From NCBI GenBank assembly GCA_030440445.1, contig CP098528.1:1674001-1738000 (forward strand): DNA of 64,000 nt, given 5' to 3'. The notes beneath the pieces are model-generated. The model ran no database searches, was not told the origin of the DNA, and saw nothing but the letters and a program-made list of their open reading frames with translations. The DNA comes from Halomonas sp. KG2. Lineage in GTDB: Bacteria; Pseudomonadota; Gammaproteobacteria; Pseudomonadales; Halomonadaceae. Shown here one piece after another: positions 35,864 through 46,945 of this stretch; position 1 is the stretch's first letter; every line of letters begins with the position of its first letter. The position numbers and the translations under genes are program-made.

Positions 35864-36849
35864 CAGTCACCTCCTAGTTGTATTTTGTTACGGCCTAAAT
35901 AGAGGTAAGCAACGGTGGCCAGGGCAATAATCAAGAACAACAGGGTAGAGGCCGCACTACCGTAACCAACATCCTGGAACTCAACCAACTGCTGACGCGC
36001 ATAGACTGACATCGACATCGTGCTGGTTGAGTTAGACGTCAGTACGTAGATCACATCGAACACCCGCAGGGCATCTAAAAGGCGGAAAATCACCGCCACC
36101 ATCAAAGCAGGCGTAATCAGCGGCAGGGTAACTTTGAAGAACACACGCACGGGATGAATGCCGTCTACTTCTGCGGCTTCGTAGCAATCTTTTGGCAACA
36201 TCTGTAGGGCGGCTAACACCAACAGAGCGACAAACGGGATTGTTTTCCAGACATCAACCATGATGACGGCCCACATTGAGTAAGTAGCGCTCGCCGTCCA
36301 GGCGATCGGATTGTCGATAATCCCAACCGTCATTAGCAGGTGATTGATGATGCCGAACTGATCGTTGAGCATCCACGCCCACATTTGGGCGGAAACGATG
36401 GTGGGGATTGCCCACGGAATCAACACCGCTGCGCGAACAATCGTCCGACCCTTAAACTCTGCATTTAGAATCAGCGCCACAATGACACCGAAAATGACTT
36501 CTAAGGAGACAGATACCACCGAAAAATAAACAGTATTCCAAACAGATTGCCACCAGACTGGGTCAGCAAGAACCCCGAACCAGCGGCCATTGTCGTAAAC
36601 CAGATAGTTTTCAAACCCGATTAGATTAGCCGCCCCCAGATCCGATAGTGAGGCATCGGTAAAGCTTAGAAAAAATGTTCGCATTAACGGCCAGCCAGCC
36701 ACCAACGTTAATGCGATCAGCATGGGAGCCAAGAACAGCCAAGCCGCTTTGACCCGCTGGCGGCGTACTTTAGTGCCGCGATGCCGACGCGCTGGCGCTG
36801 CGGCTGAGCGCGCCTCCAGGGGCGCGCTGTTGTTAGAAGAGGTCGACAT
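35863..36849 (-). CDS. aglF: ABC sugar permease, MalF-like
   Basis: Inner-membrane permease of 328 residues. A basic N-terminal tail (about 1-35) precedes six helices; the EAA loop is YEAAEVDGIHPVRVFFKVTLP (in parts). Partner of AglG for alpha-glucoside import. GGAGAT precedes the ATG, 14 bases after aglE. Confidence 0.92.
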   Translation of the reverse strand: MSTSSNNSAPLEARSAAAPARRHRGTKVRRQRVKAAWLFLAPMLIALTLVAGWPLMRTFFLSFTDASLSDLGAANLIGFENYLVYDNGRWFGVLADPVWWQSVWNTVYFSVVSVSLEVIFGVIVALILNAEFKGRTIVRAAVLIPWAIPTIVSAQMWAWMLNDQFGIINHLLMTVGIIDNPIAWTASATYSMWAVIMVDVWKTIPFVALLVLAALQMLPKDCYEAAEVDGIHPVRVFFKVTLPLITPALMVAVIFRLLDALRVFDVIYVLTSNSTSTMSMSVYARQQLVEFQDVGYGSAASTLLFLIIALATVAYLYLGRNKIQLGGD

Positions 36850-36863
36850 AGGTATCTCCGCGG

Positions 36864-38135
36864 TTACCAGTTGCGACGCTTCAGGCGGAGTAGATCGCCT
36901 TCGAGGTCAGCGACGGCGTCAGCGCCAGTTTTAGTGCCCGAAAGCACATCATGGGAAGTGCTGAAAAAGGCATTGCTAACACGGCCATAGGCATCCCCGG
37001 TAGGTGCTGACGGACGGGCAACGGCGTTGGTGAAGGTGTCGTAAAGAGTGCCAAAGAAAGGCACGGCTTCCAGTACCTCTTCATCTTGGTAAAGCGCATC
37101 GATGGTGGGGTTGTAGGACGCTTGGATGGCACGACGCTTTTGCTCTTCTTCACCGGCTAAGAAGGCGACCAGGTCAGCGGCGAGCTCGGGATGTTCGCTA
37201 TAGCGGGATACTGCTAAGTTCCAACCGCCTAAGCCGGCTGCACTTCGACCGTCTTCTCCACCTGCGGGCAATTGGGTGACGCCGACGCTACCACGTACAT
37301 CGCTATCTTCGCTTTGAGCTAGTGACCAGGCGTATGGCCAGTTGCGCATAAATACGGCATTACCGCCCTGGAAGACACCACGGGCTTCTTCTTCGGTATA
37401 GTTCAGCACGCCTTCCGGAGAGATATCGCCAATCCATGAGGCTGCTAAATCTAGCGCTGCAGCAGCTTTTTCGTTATTGATGGTGACTTCGCCATCCTGA
37501 TCTACCACGGTACCGCCACCGAAGCTTGATACCCACTCCAGGGCATTGACGGTAAGTCCTTCATAAGCACGCCCCTGGAAGACAAAGCCCTGCATACGCT
37601 CATTGCCTTCTGCGCGCTCGGCATCTTTGATATCACGCGCGATGTCGGTCAATTCTTGCCACGTAGTAGGTACGTTATGGCCATGTTTCTCCAGCAGGTC
37701 TTCGCGGTAATACAGAACGCCTGCGTCGGTAAACCAGGGCATCGCAACTAGGCGGCCATCGATAGTGTTGTTCGTGACGATGGTGTCGAAGTGGCCTGCC
37801 GCGGCGTCTTCACCCAGCACTTCGCTTAGATCAAGCAGGTGATTAGCGAGTAGGCCGGGCCAGACAACATCAATCTGCATGACATCAATGTCGCTAGAGT
37901 TGGCGGATAAAATTTGTTGGTAGAGTGACAAACGTTCAGTGGATGAGTTTGGCGTTGAAACCACATCGACACTGTGGCCGGTCTTCTCTTCCCAGGCGCT
38001 CACACCTTCTTGGCAAAGGGTAAGCTCCGCGCCAACAGCTCCACAAGAAATGGTTAACTCAGCCGCCTGGGCAGAACCTGTGGCGCTAGCGAGACTAGCC
38101 AAAGCAATGGCAGAAGTGAGTAGTGTCTTTTTCAT
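36864..38135 (-). CDS. aglE: Alpha-glucoside ABC substrate-binding protein
   Basis: Periplasmic binding protein of 423 residues. The signal peptide (about 1-24, ending SAQA) lacks a lipobox Cys at the cleavage site, so it should be soluble in the periplasm. Typical bacterial solute-binding family 1 features are present (VMQIDVVWPGLLA, VFMRNWPYAW, GGWNLAVSRYSEHPELAADLV). First gene of aglEFGAK. Two LacI-type operators lie 60-227 bases upstream. Confidence 0.93.
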   Translation of the reverse strand: MKKTLLTSAIALASLASATGSAQAAELTISCGAVGAELTLCQEGVSAWEEKTGHSVDVVSTPNSSTERLSLYQQILSANSSDIDVMQIDVVWPGLLANHLLDLSEVLGEDAAAGHFDTIVTNNTIDGRLVAMPWFTDAGVLYYREDLLEKHGHNVPTTWQELTDIARDIKDAERAEGNERMQGFVFQGRAYEGLTVNALEWVSSFGGGTVVDQDGEVTINNEKAAAALDLAASWIGDISPEGVLNYTEEEARGVFQGGNAVFMRNWPYAWSLAQSEDSDVRGSVGVTQLPAGGEDGRSAAGLGGWNLAVSRYSEHPELAADLVAFLAGEEEQKRRAIQASYNPTIDALYQDEEVLEAVPFFGTLYDTFTNAVARPSAPTGDAYGRVSNAFFSTSHDVLSGTKTGADAVADLEGDLLRLKRRNW

Positions 38136-38194
38136 AGGGCGTTCCTCGGCATTTGTTGTTATGGGTAATGAGTGTTAAAAGCGCTTGCAGTGCC

Positions 38195-38212
38195 TACTTA
38201 AACGATTAAGTA
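38195..38212. promoter_or_regulatory. LacI-type operator proximal to aglE
   Basis: TACTTAAACGATTAAGTA has 7-bp perfect arms and lies 60 bases upstream of the aglE start. Its core CTTAAACGATTAAG differs from the distal site by a single base. Confidence 0.75.
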
Positions 38213-38348
38213 AGGTGCCAGTTAGCCGTCTCCTCGTGACAAGTTCAATAGCGACTTTTGTCTAATGCTGTTGCATCACTTTTTTCTAACCTAGTGATCA
38301 GTTTAGACATTGGTCGATAATTAGTGATTTCTTGTTGGTTTACTACCT

Positions 38349-38362
38349 CTTAATCGATTAAG
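38349..38362. promoter_or_regulatory. LacI-type operator distal to aglE
   Basis: CTTAATCGATTAAG is a perfect 14-bp palindrome with the central CG of LacI-family sites. Together with the proximal copy about 152 bases away it could support repression by looping. Confidence 0.78.
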
Positions 38363-38612
38363 TTCTTTCTACCGTTATCTAGCGGGATAAAACGTAGTTG
38401 CTTTGCAACATAATCTGCTGAATTCGGTTCGCAGAACAGCGTTTAGCGCCACTCAGTGGGAGAGTCGTTGGGCGTGTTGATGAGCGTGGGCTATCCGTGC
38501 AGTAAAGCGACAGACGGGGGTCTTTGGCTCGAAGGAAGTCTTAAAGCAACAGCATCAGAAACTTACGTTTTCAACAAAATTTCAAAAATAAAAGATTTAA
38601 AGCCAAGTTTTT

Positions 38613-38638
38613 AAAGCGATTTTTAAAACGCTTTTTTT
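38613..38638 (+). terminator. Terminator-like hairpin in the porin leader
   Basis: AAAGCG pairs with CGCTTT around a 10-base AT loop that can pair internally (TTTT with AAAA), followed by a T run to 38638. It lies 106 bases before the porin start on the same strand and could act as an attenuator. Confidence 0.5.
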
Positions 38639-38711
38639 AAAGCATAGCTCTTGGGAATAGCTCTTGGGGTACAGCTTTTAAGAGTATGAGTTTTAATAAT
38701 ATGGCTTTTAA

Positions 38712-40300
<1,589 letters not shown>

Positions 40301-40342
40301 AGCCGCTGCTCGCTAGCGAAAACTGTTTCTCCAATGCTGATT

Positions 40343-40367
40343 GCCCGCGACGTGTCGCGGGCTTTTT
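40343..40367 (+). terminator. Terminator between porin and malT
   Basis: Perfect 8-bp GC-rich stem GCCCGCGA/TCGCGGGC with loop CGTG, followed by T5. Confidence 0.93.
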
Positions 40368-40400
40368 GTTAGGTAAAAGCACTGATATCGGGAGGCGCTG

Positions 40401-43106
40401 ATGTCGTTACTCCAAGAAAAGCTAAAGGCACCGCCGTTGCCGCTTAGTGTGGTGGCCCGGCCACGTTTAAATGATCATTTCGCCTTAAATGAGCGTACCC
40501 GCCTGCTGGTGCTGGCAGCGCCCTCGGGTTATGGCAAAACGACACTGCTGGCTGAACGATTGCCCGCGCTGGAGCAGGAGGCCGCTTGGCTACGATTGGA
40601 TCAACGTGATAACCAGCCAGCACGCTTTCTAACCTACTGGCGGGCAGCGCTGAATAAACTATTCGATGACGCCTATGTACTTTCATCCATGGCTGACAAT
40701 GCTGACTGCGTCGAACAGCTTGAGCGCTGGTTGGGAGAGTTGCCCGAGCAACGATCCCCGTGTCGTTTCGTCGTCGATGAATTTGAACACGTGACCCATC
40801 CCGATATTTTGGCGGGCGTCGCTCACTGGCTGCGTCACCAGCCGCCTTGGTTGACCTTGACACTGGCGAGCCGCTCGCGACCTGCGCTTGGTTTGGCGAG
40901 TTTGCGATTGAGAGGGGAGCTTGAAGAGATTGACCTTCATGGCTTGGCCTTTGACAGCGAAGAAGCACACACCTTGTGTGCCGAACAGCTAAGTTTTCCA
41001 CCCACCCGAGTAAGCCTTGAACGCGCCTTGCGTAGAAGCGGTGGCTGGATTGTAGCGCTTAACTGGCTGGTTGAGCGAACTACCACGCGCGCAGGTTTCG
41101 ATGCGCTGGTAGAGCGCTTAAGCGGTGCGCACCCTGATTTTGTCGCTTGGTTTGATGAACTACTCGCTGCCGCGCTGCCTGCTGAAGAGCGCGAGCTCAT
41201 GCTTCAGTTGGGAGTATTAGAACGCTTTTCGCCCGAGCTAATGGCGCGCCTTTTGGAAGGAGAGCGGTTAACTCAGCGCTTGGAAGCGTTTGAGCAAGCT
41301 GGGCTATTCATTGAACGCCCCGACCCGCATAGCCAGTGGTTCCGCTTTCAGCGACTGTTTGGCGAGTATCTTCGCCACCGCCGACACGAGCTTGATTTAG
41401 CCACCCAGCGAAGGTTACACCAGCGTGCAAGCCAGGCGTGGTTAGCGCTAAATGATCCGGTCATGGCGCTACGACAGGCAATCTTAGCCGAGGAGCCAGA
41501 GGATGTTGCCAGCTTGTTGACCGCGCAGGGCCCTGCATTACTAGCCAGTGGTGCCTATGCGTTATTAGCGCAAGGCTTTGCGCTGCTGGGCGAACCGCGA
41601 CTTTCAAAGCGTCCGGAGCATACGCTGCTCTATGGCTGGGTATCCCATGGGCAATTTCAGTTTGATATCACGGCACGAGTGATCGGATGGATAGAGGCGC
41701 AGCTGGATGAGCCCGAATGGCAGGCATTGAGTGCTGAATTTGCCACATTGCGTGCCCAATTGGCGATTAACCATGGTGATGCTGAGCGCGCAGCGCCACT
41801 GGCTGAGCAAGCACTCGCGGCGCCTGCTCGCTATCTGGCGTCAACACCACTGACCGCTACCGCTATTCTTAGTGAAGCACGCTTTGTTCTGGGCTATCTG
41901 GAAGAGTCGCTTCAGCGCGTTAGAGAAGTAGAGCGCCAAGCTCGTCAGCGCAGCGATCATCAGCTGCTGCTGTGGTCATACTGTCATCAGTCTGAAACCC
42001 TGGTGGCTCAGGGACGCTTGCAGGCCGCCTACGATATTCAAGAGCGCGCCTTTGCGCATCTAGAGCGCGCCGAACTTGAACATTTACCGGTTGCGGAGTT
42101 TTTGTACCGCATTCGCAGCCAGGTGCTTTGGGAGTGGCATCGCTTAGACGAAGCCGAGCAGGCTGCGTTGAAAGGTATTGCGGTGTTAGACAATCAAGGT
42201 GAGCGCTGGACGCTACAGTGCCATATTCAGCTCGCTAAAGTCGCCCAGAGCCGAGGAGACCAAGCGCAGTGTGCCGACCACATTCGTAGGCTGCGTAAAA
42301 TTCTCTCAGAAGGTGATTATCATATTGATTGGGTAGCTAATGCCCATGCAACGCTGTTGGCGTGGTGGCAATCGACACACGATATGGATGCGGTTGAGCG
42401 TTGGCGCCAAGAAGCGCCAGAACCACTTACCGAGCATGCCACCAATCACTTTTCTCAGTGCAACGTACGTAATCATGCCCGTGCATTAACACTCTTGGGG
42501 CGCTATGAAGAGGCCCGCGAACTGCTGGATGCCCTTGAAGCCCACACCCAGCGATTGGGGTTAGTGACTGACGCGAATCGCAACCAGCTGTGCTTAGCGG
42601 CGGTGGCTTGGCATCAGGGGAAAACCGCCCAGGCAAGTAGCCATATGCAGCAGGCACTCCGTTTAGCTTCCCGCACTGCATTGGTAGGCAGCTTTTTACG
42701 CTTAGGCAAACCACTGGGGGAGCTGCTGTCGACGCTATTAGCAAGTAACAGCTTAGCCCCCCTTGAACAGGCTCGCGCGGAGCGGTTATTGACCTTAGCT
42801 GGCCGCCAAAAAGATTTTGGCAGCGCCCGCCGCTTGATGCTGGACGAGACAGTAATTGCCAACATTGTGGCACGGCCGGATGTGCCTGAGCTTATCCGAA
42901 CGTCGCCACTCACTCGCCGAGAGTGGCAAATCTTGGGGCTGATTCATGCTGGGCTGTCTAATGAGCAGATCGCGGAACAGCTATCGGTGGCGCCGACCAC
43001 CATCAAAACGCATATCCGCAGCCTTTATCAAAAACAGAATATTCGGCGGCGTGATGAAGCCATTGCGCTGGCGGGGCAATTATTGGCGCATATTCAAGGA
43101 GAATAA
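40401..43106 (+). CDS. malT: MalT-type transcriptional activator
   Basis: A 901-residue STAND ATPase regulator, the same size as E. coli MalT. The N-terminal NTPase has Walker A in APSGYGKTTLL (about 40-50), then a helical repeat sensor region (about 390-780) and a C-terminal LuxR-type helix-turn-helix (about 830-890: LTRREWQILGLI, SNEQIAEQL, TTIKTHIRSLYQK), close to MalT. MalT is known to be activated by ATP and maltotriose. GGAGG precedes the ATG. The next genes are an alpha-glucosidase and malK, and MalT-box-like sites occur before them and before malE. Confidence 0.92.
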   Translation: MSLLQEKLKAPPLPLSVVARPRLNDHFALNERTRLLVLAAPSGYGKTTLLAERLPALEQEAAWLRLDQRDNQPARFLTYWRAALNKLFDDAYVLSSMADNADCVEQLERWLGELPEQRSPCRFVVDEFEHVTHPDILAGVAHWLRHQPPWLTLTLASRSRPALGLASLRLRGELEEIDLHGLAFDSEEAHTLCAEQLSFPPTRVSLERALRRSGGWIVALNWLVERTTTRAGFDALVERLSGAHPDFVAWFDELLAAALPAEERELMLQLGVLERFSPELMARLLEGERLTQRLEAFEQAGLFIERPDPHSQWFRFQRLFGEYLRHRRHELDLATQRRLHQRASQAWLALNDPVMALRQAILAEEPEDVASLLTAQGPALLASGAYALLAQGFALLGEPRLSKRPEHTLLYGWVSHGQFQFDITARVIGWIEAQLDEPEWQALSAEFATLRAQLAINHGDAERAAPLAEQALAAPARYLASTPLTATAILSEARFVLGYLEESLQRVREVERQARQRSDHQLLLWSYCHQSETLVAQGRLQAAYDIQERAFAHLERAELEHLPVAEFLYRIRSQVLWEWHRLDEAEQAALKGIAVLDNQGERWTLQCHIQLAKVAQSRGDQAQCADHIRRLRKILSEGDYHIDWVANAHATLLAWWQSTHDMDAVERWRQEAPEPLTEHATNHFSQCNVRNHARALTLLGRYEEARELLDALEAHTQRLGLVTDANRNQLCLAAVAWHQGKTAQASSHMQQALRLASRTALVGSFLRLGKPLGELLSTLLASNSLAPLEQARAERLLTLAGRQKDFGSARRLMLDETVIANIVARPDVPELIRTSPLTRREWQILGLIHAGLSNEQIAEQLSVAPTTIKTHIRSLYQKQNIRRRDEAIALAGQLLAHIQGE

Positions 43107-43143
43107 GAGGAGAGTAAACAGTGCTTATGGGCGGCGGTAGCGG

Positions 43144-43188
43144 CTACTCCTAACACCTACTCCTAATACCTACGCCCACTGCTACCTC
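43144..43188 (+). repeat. 12-13 bp degenerate tandem repeat after malT
   Basis: CTACTCCTAACAC (43144-43156), CTACTCCTAATAC (43157-43169), CTACGCCCACTG (43170-43181) and CTACCTC follow in series between malT and the alpha-glucosidase gene. Confidence 0.82.
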
Positions 43189-43190
43189 AA

Positions 43191-43200
43191 GGGGAGGATT
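43191..43200 (+). promoter_or_regulatory. MalT-box-like site before the alpha-glucosidase/malK genes
   Basis: GGGGAGGATT matches the MalT box GGGGAKGAGG at 8 of 10 bases, with the core GGAGGA intact. It lies 68 bases before the gene start. Confidence 0.45.
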
Positions 43201-43258
43201 TTATCTTTTGATCAACGCTGCATCATGCCAATCAACAGGTAATGATAAGGACAATATA

Positions 43259-44953
43259 ATGATGCAGGCATCTTCTACTTCCCACTACGTTGGCAGCCAA
43301 GGCGCTGACTGGTGGCGCGGTGCAGTGATTTACCAAATTTACCCGCGCAGCTTTATGGATAGCGACGCAAAGGGCGGCCAGAGCGATGGGATTGGTGACT
43401 TAAAAGGGGTGATCGATAAGCTTGATTACATTGCCTCGCTAAACGTCGATGCCATTTGGCTGTCGCCGTTTTTTACCTCGCCCATGAAAGACTTCGGCTA
43501 CGATATTAGTGATTACCGTGGTGTTGACCCGATGTTTGGCACCCTGGAAGATTTTGATCGCCTAGTTGAAGCTGCCCATGCCAGAGGTCTGAAGGTGACG
43601 ATTGATCAGGTAATGTCGCACACCTCTGATCAGCATGCCTGGTTTGAAGAGAGCCGCAAAAGTCGTGATAACCCGAAAGCAGACTGGTATGTCTGGGCCG
43701 ACCCCAAGCCTGATGGTGCGCCACCGACCAACTGGCAGTCGGTGTTTGGTGGTAGCGCCTGGCAGTGGGATACGCGCCGTTGCCAGTACTATCTGCATAA
43801 CTTCCTGGCCAGTCAGCCGGATCTCAATTTCCGCACTCCCGCCGTGGTGGATGCCATTTTGGGAGAAGCGCGCTTTTGGCTGGAGCGGGGCGTCGATGGA
43901 TTCCGTCTTGATGCAGTGAACTTCTGCACCCACGGCGAGCTCAAGGATAATCCTCCGCGTGCAGCAGTAACCGAAAGCTTTTTAGGTGTTCGCCCGGACA
44001 ACCCCTATGGCTACCAGCTGCATCAGCACGATAAAACCCAGCCGGAAAATGTGGTGTTTTTAGAGCGCCTGCGCGGCCTGCTCGATGAGTACCCTGGCTC
44101 GACGAGCGTCGGAGAAGTTGGTGACGATGACGCCCTGGGCGTGATGGCGGAATACTCCCAAGGCGGCAATCGCCTGCACATGTGCTACTCCTTTAACCTG
44201 CTGACCGACAAAGCCGATCCTGGTTATTTGCATAAAACACTTACCGAAATGGAGGCGCGGATTGGCGACGGCTGGCCCTGTTGGGCACTAGGAAATCACG
44301 ATGTCACCCGCCTTGCCACTCGCTGGCAGGCTGAAGGGCAACTGGATAAGCTACGGCTTTATATGGTGTTTTTGCTTACCCAGCGGGGCAGTGTGTGCCT
44401 TTACCAAGGTGAAGAACTTGGCTTGCCAGAAGCCGAACTGACGTTTGAACAGTTGGTAGACCCGGCGGGCATCACCTTTTGGCCTACCTATAAAGGTCGC
44501 GATGGTTGCCGAACGCCACACCCTTGGCAAGCCGACGCGCGACACGCTGGCTTTAGCGATGTCACGCCCTGGCTGCCAGTGCCCGATTCGCACGCAAGCC
44601 TCGCCGTTGATCAACAAGATAACGATGCCGGTTCGTTGCTCAATGCCTACCGTGAGTTTTTAGCGTTTCGCCGCACCTTGCCAGCGTTAGTAAAAGGGCA
44701 GGTGCGCTATCACGCCGTGCATGATGAGGTGCTCTGTTTAGAGCGTACTTATCAACACTCACGTCTGCTGATTGCGCTGAATTTTAGCGACCAAACCGTC
44801 ACTCGCATGGCGCCTAAAAGCGCTGAATCACTGAAGGGTTCGCCTGCTTGGCTAAACGGCGAGTGGCAGGAGGGGCAACTACGGCTACCACCTTACGGCG
44901 TGGCGATTGCCTGCTGCCCACCGTCCGAGGAGGATGCACCATGGGACGTTTAA
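43259..44953 (+). CDS. Second GH13 alpha-glucosidase
   Basis: About 564 residues, related to AglA of this window along its length. It keeps the GH13 residues: nucleophile Asp in GFRLDAVNF, acid/base Glu in SVGEVGDDD and Asp in [24 protein letters not shown] opens the barrel. It probably hydrolyses maltose or short maltodextrins in the cytoplasm. ATG at 43259 follows AAGGA at 7 bases; an in-frame TTG at 43208 has no ribosome site. Its 3' end overlaps malK by 13 bases. Confidence 0.92.
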   Translation: MMQASSTSHYVGSQGADWWRGAVIYQIYPRSFMDSDAKGGQSDGIGDLKGVIDKLDYIASLNVDAIWLSPFFTSPMKDFGYDISDYRGVDPMFGTLEDFDRLVEAAHARGLKVTIDQVMSHTSDQHAWFEESRKSRDNPKADWYVWADPKPDGAPPTNWQSVFGGSAWQWDTRRCQYYLHNFLASQPDLNFRTPAVVDAILGEARFWLERGVDGFRLDAVNFCTHGELKDNPPRAAVTESFLGVRPDNPYGYQLHQHDKTQPENVVFLERLRGLLDEYPGSTSVGEVGDDDALGVMAEYSQGGNRLHMCYSFNLLTDKADPGYLHKTLTEMEARIGDGWPCWALGNHDVTRLATRWQAEGQLDKLRLYMVFLLTQRGSVCLYQGEELGLPEAELTFEQLVDPAGITFWPTYKGRDGCRTPHPWQADARHAGFSDVTPWLPVPDSHASLAVDQQDNDAGSLLNAYREFLAFRRTLPALVKGQVRYHAVHDEVLCLERTYQHSRLLIALNFSDQTVTRMAPKSAESLKGSPAWLNGEWQEGQLRLPPYGVAIACCPPSEEDAPWDV

Positions 44954-46056
44954 CGCTTAGCGGTATTGGTAAATCCTTTGATGGTGTGGAAATCTCTCGG
45001 GATATCGATCTTACGATCGAAGATGGCGAGTTTGTGGTCTTCGTTGGCCCCTCTGGCTGTGGAAAATCCACCCTGTTGCGTATGATCGCAGGCCTGGAGG
45101 ATATCACCGAAGGTGATATGCAGCTTGATGGCCAGCGGATCAATGAGATTCCGCCCCAGGAGCGGGATATCGGCATGGTGTTCCAATCCTATGCGCTTTA
45201 CCCGCATATGAGCGTGGCGGAAAACATGGCCTTTGGCTTAAAGCTGGCGCGCACTGATAAAGCCGAGATTCTTCGTCGCGTTCAGCATGCCGCTGACATG
45301 TTGCACTTGACTGAACTGCTGGAACGTAAACCTAAAGATCTTTCAGGTGGCCAGCGTCAGCGGGTAGCGATTGGCCGTACCTTGGTAAAAGAGCCCGCGG
45401 TTTTTTTGTTCGATGAGCCGCTTTCTAACCTGGATGCCGCGCTGCGGGTGGATATGCGGGTGCAAATTGCGGCGCTGCATAAGCGCCTGAACGCCACCAT
45501 GATCTACGTGACCCACGATCAAGTGGAAGCGATGACGCTGGCGGACCGTATTGTGCTGCTTTCCCGTGGCCGTATCGCCCAGGTCGGCGCGCCGCTTTCG
45601 CTCTATCATTTCCCTAAAACCCTTGAGGTGGCCGAGTTCATCGGCTCGCCACGGATTAATACCTTTCCCGTCACGGTGGTAGACCCAGGCGAGCGTCAAA
45701 CAGTCGTGCGCCTGCATAGCGGCGACACGCTGACAGTAGCGGTCAATGGCAAGCACCTTCAGGCAGGGGATAGCGCAACGCTTGGGCTGCGGGCAGAAGA
45801 TTTTGTCGCAGCCGAACAAGCAGAAGCCACGCTGAATGCGACCTTAATGGTGGCGGAAAAGCTGGGTTACGAAACGCTGGCGCATTGGCAGGTAGCAGGC
45901 ATCGATGCCCCACTTACCCAGCGTTTAGACGGTTTGACCCACCTACAAGAGGGCCAAGCGGTGCGTTTAGGGCTTGCAGGCCAGCATTGCCACCTGTTTG
46001 ATCAGAATGGCAATGCCTGTCCCCGGCAGGTTGCAGTGGATGGTGTTAGCCAATAA
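44941..46056 (+). CDS. malK: Maltose/maltodextrin ABC transporter ATPase
   Basis: A 371-residue ATPase, the length of E. coli MalK. Walker [10 protein letters not shown], signature [14 protein letters not shown], Walker [14 protein letters not shown], switch [12 protein letters not shown], then a C-terminal regulatory domain (about 235-371). MGRLTL at 44941 follows GAGGAGG, so that is the start; a 31-residue extension is excluded. It lies within the last codons of the alpha-glucosidase gene and so is translationally coupled. Its membrane partners MalF and MalG are 14-16 kb away. Confidence 0.93.
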   Translation: MGRLTLSGIGKSFDGVEISRDIDLTIEDGEFVVFVGPSGCGKSTLLRMIAGLEDITEGDMQLDGQRINEIPPQERDIGMVFQSYALYPHMSVAENMAFGLKLARTDKAEILRRVQHAADMLHLTELLERKPKDLSGGQRQRVAIGRTLVKEPAVFLFDEPLSNLDAALRVDMRVQIAALHKRLNATMIYVTHDQVEAMTLADRIVLLSRGRIAQVGAPLSLYHFPKTLEVAEFIGSPRINTFPVTVVDPGERQTVVRLHSGDTLTVAVNGKHLQAGDSATLGLRAEDFVAAEQAEATLNATLMVAEKLGYETLAHWQVAGIDAPLTQRLDGLTHLQEGQAVRLGLAGQHCHLFDQNGNACPRQVAVDGVSQ

Positions 46057-46080
46057 TTAATCAACTGATTTATATGCATA

Positions 46081-46112
46081 AAAAGCGCCTCAAATTTTTT
46101 AGGCGCTTTTTT
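46081..46112 (+). terminator. malK terminator
   Basis: AAAAGCGCCT pairs with AGGCGCTTTT around a 10-base loop and is followed by more T, 24 bases after the malK stop. Confidence 0.93.
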
Positions 46113-46215
46113 CTTAATTATTTTCTAAAAAGAGTGCATCCAAAACGTCTTCTCGTGTGTATCCCCTATACAGCCACACTTTGCAGTGGTTGATACAAAA
46201 CCCAAGGAGACTGAA

Positions 46216-46740
46216 ATGACTATCCAACCTCTTACGCGTGCAGCACTCGCCGCTACCTTGATTGCATCCTTCAGTCACGTTGCGCTGGCCGATATGGCGC
46301 CTGCCGACGTTCAAGTGCCCGATGGCAATACCGTCGCTCTGGAAACAGTGGGTGTGGGTGCGATTACCTACATGTGCGAAGCTAAAGGTGACGGTACTAT
46401 GGGCTGGGTATTCAAAGGCCCCCACGCGGCGCTGAACGACAGTGATGGTGCTCAAGTTGGCAGCTACTATGGACCGCCTGCTACTTGGGAAGCGTTGGAT
46501 GGCTCCAAAGTGACCGGCACTCAGTTGGCAACTGCCGCGAATGGTGATGGCAATATCCCGTTGCAGCTCGTTGAAGCGAATCCTGCGGAAGGTGAGGGCG
46601 CAATGACTGGCGTTAGCTACATTCAACGCCTGAACACTCAAGGTGGTGTCGCACCCGATGTGGCTTGCGATGATGGCCATGACGGTGCCACCGCAGTCGT
46701 CACCTACCAGGCAGATTATATTTTCTGGACAGCTAACTAA
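46216..46740 (+). CDS. DUF3455 exported protein
   Basis: A 174-residue protein with a Sec signal peptide (about 1-25, MTIQPLTRAA through HVALA) and a DUF3455 domain: VGAITYMCEAKG, SYYGPPATWEALDGSKV, GVSYIQRLNTQGGVAPDVAC. Two or three Cys could form a disulfide. Function is not established for this family. AAGGAGA lies before the ATG at 46216. It is followed on the same strand by an ECF sigma/anti-sigma pair, and DUF3455 proteins could be among the targets of such a sigma factor (inference). Confidence 0.82.
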   Translation: MTIQPLTRAALAATLIASFSHVALADMAPADVQVPDGNTVALETVGVGAITYMCEAKGDGTMGWVFKGPHAALNDSDGAQVGSYYGPPATWEALDGSKVTGTQLATAANGDGNIPLQLVEANPAEGEGAMTGVSYIQRLNTQGGVAPDVACDDGHDGATAVVTYQADYIFWTAN

Positions 46741-46812
46741 GTCCTTTTATTGCTAAGTGGTAAGTAACACTTTTGCTAAGCAATGTTTTTCTCAATAAAC
46801 ACATCTAAGTAA

Positions 46813-46843
46813 GGCTAGAGGCTCGTCTCGCGAGTCTCTAGCC
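46813..46843 (+). other. Strong hairpin without T-tract between DUF3455 and sigma genes
   Basis: A 13-bp stem (GGCTAGAGGCTCG with CGAGTCTCTAGCC, one wobble) closes a 5-base loop TCTCG. No T run follows, so it does not look like an ordinary terminator. A further GCTAGCC lies at 46849-46855. Confidence 0.75.
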
Positions 46844-46878
46844 GCTATGCTAGCCAAAAGAGCGGCGATGACAGTGAC

Positions 46879-46928
46879 AGTATTGGCGATAGTATTTGTG
46901 AATAGTATCGGCGACTGTATCGGCGTGT
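46879..46928 (+). repeat. 12-13 bp degenerate tandem repeat before the ECF sigma gene
   Basis: AGTATTGGCGAT, AGTATTTGTGAAT, AGTATCGGCGACT and GTATCGGCGTGT run in series and end just before the ribosome site of the sigma gene. Confidence 0.82.
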
Positions 46929-46945
46929 CACCAGGGAGCTAGCAT

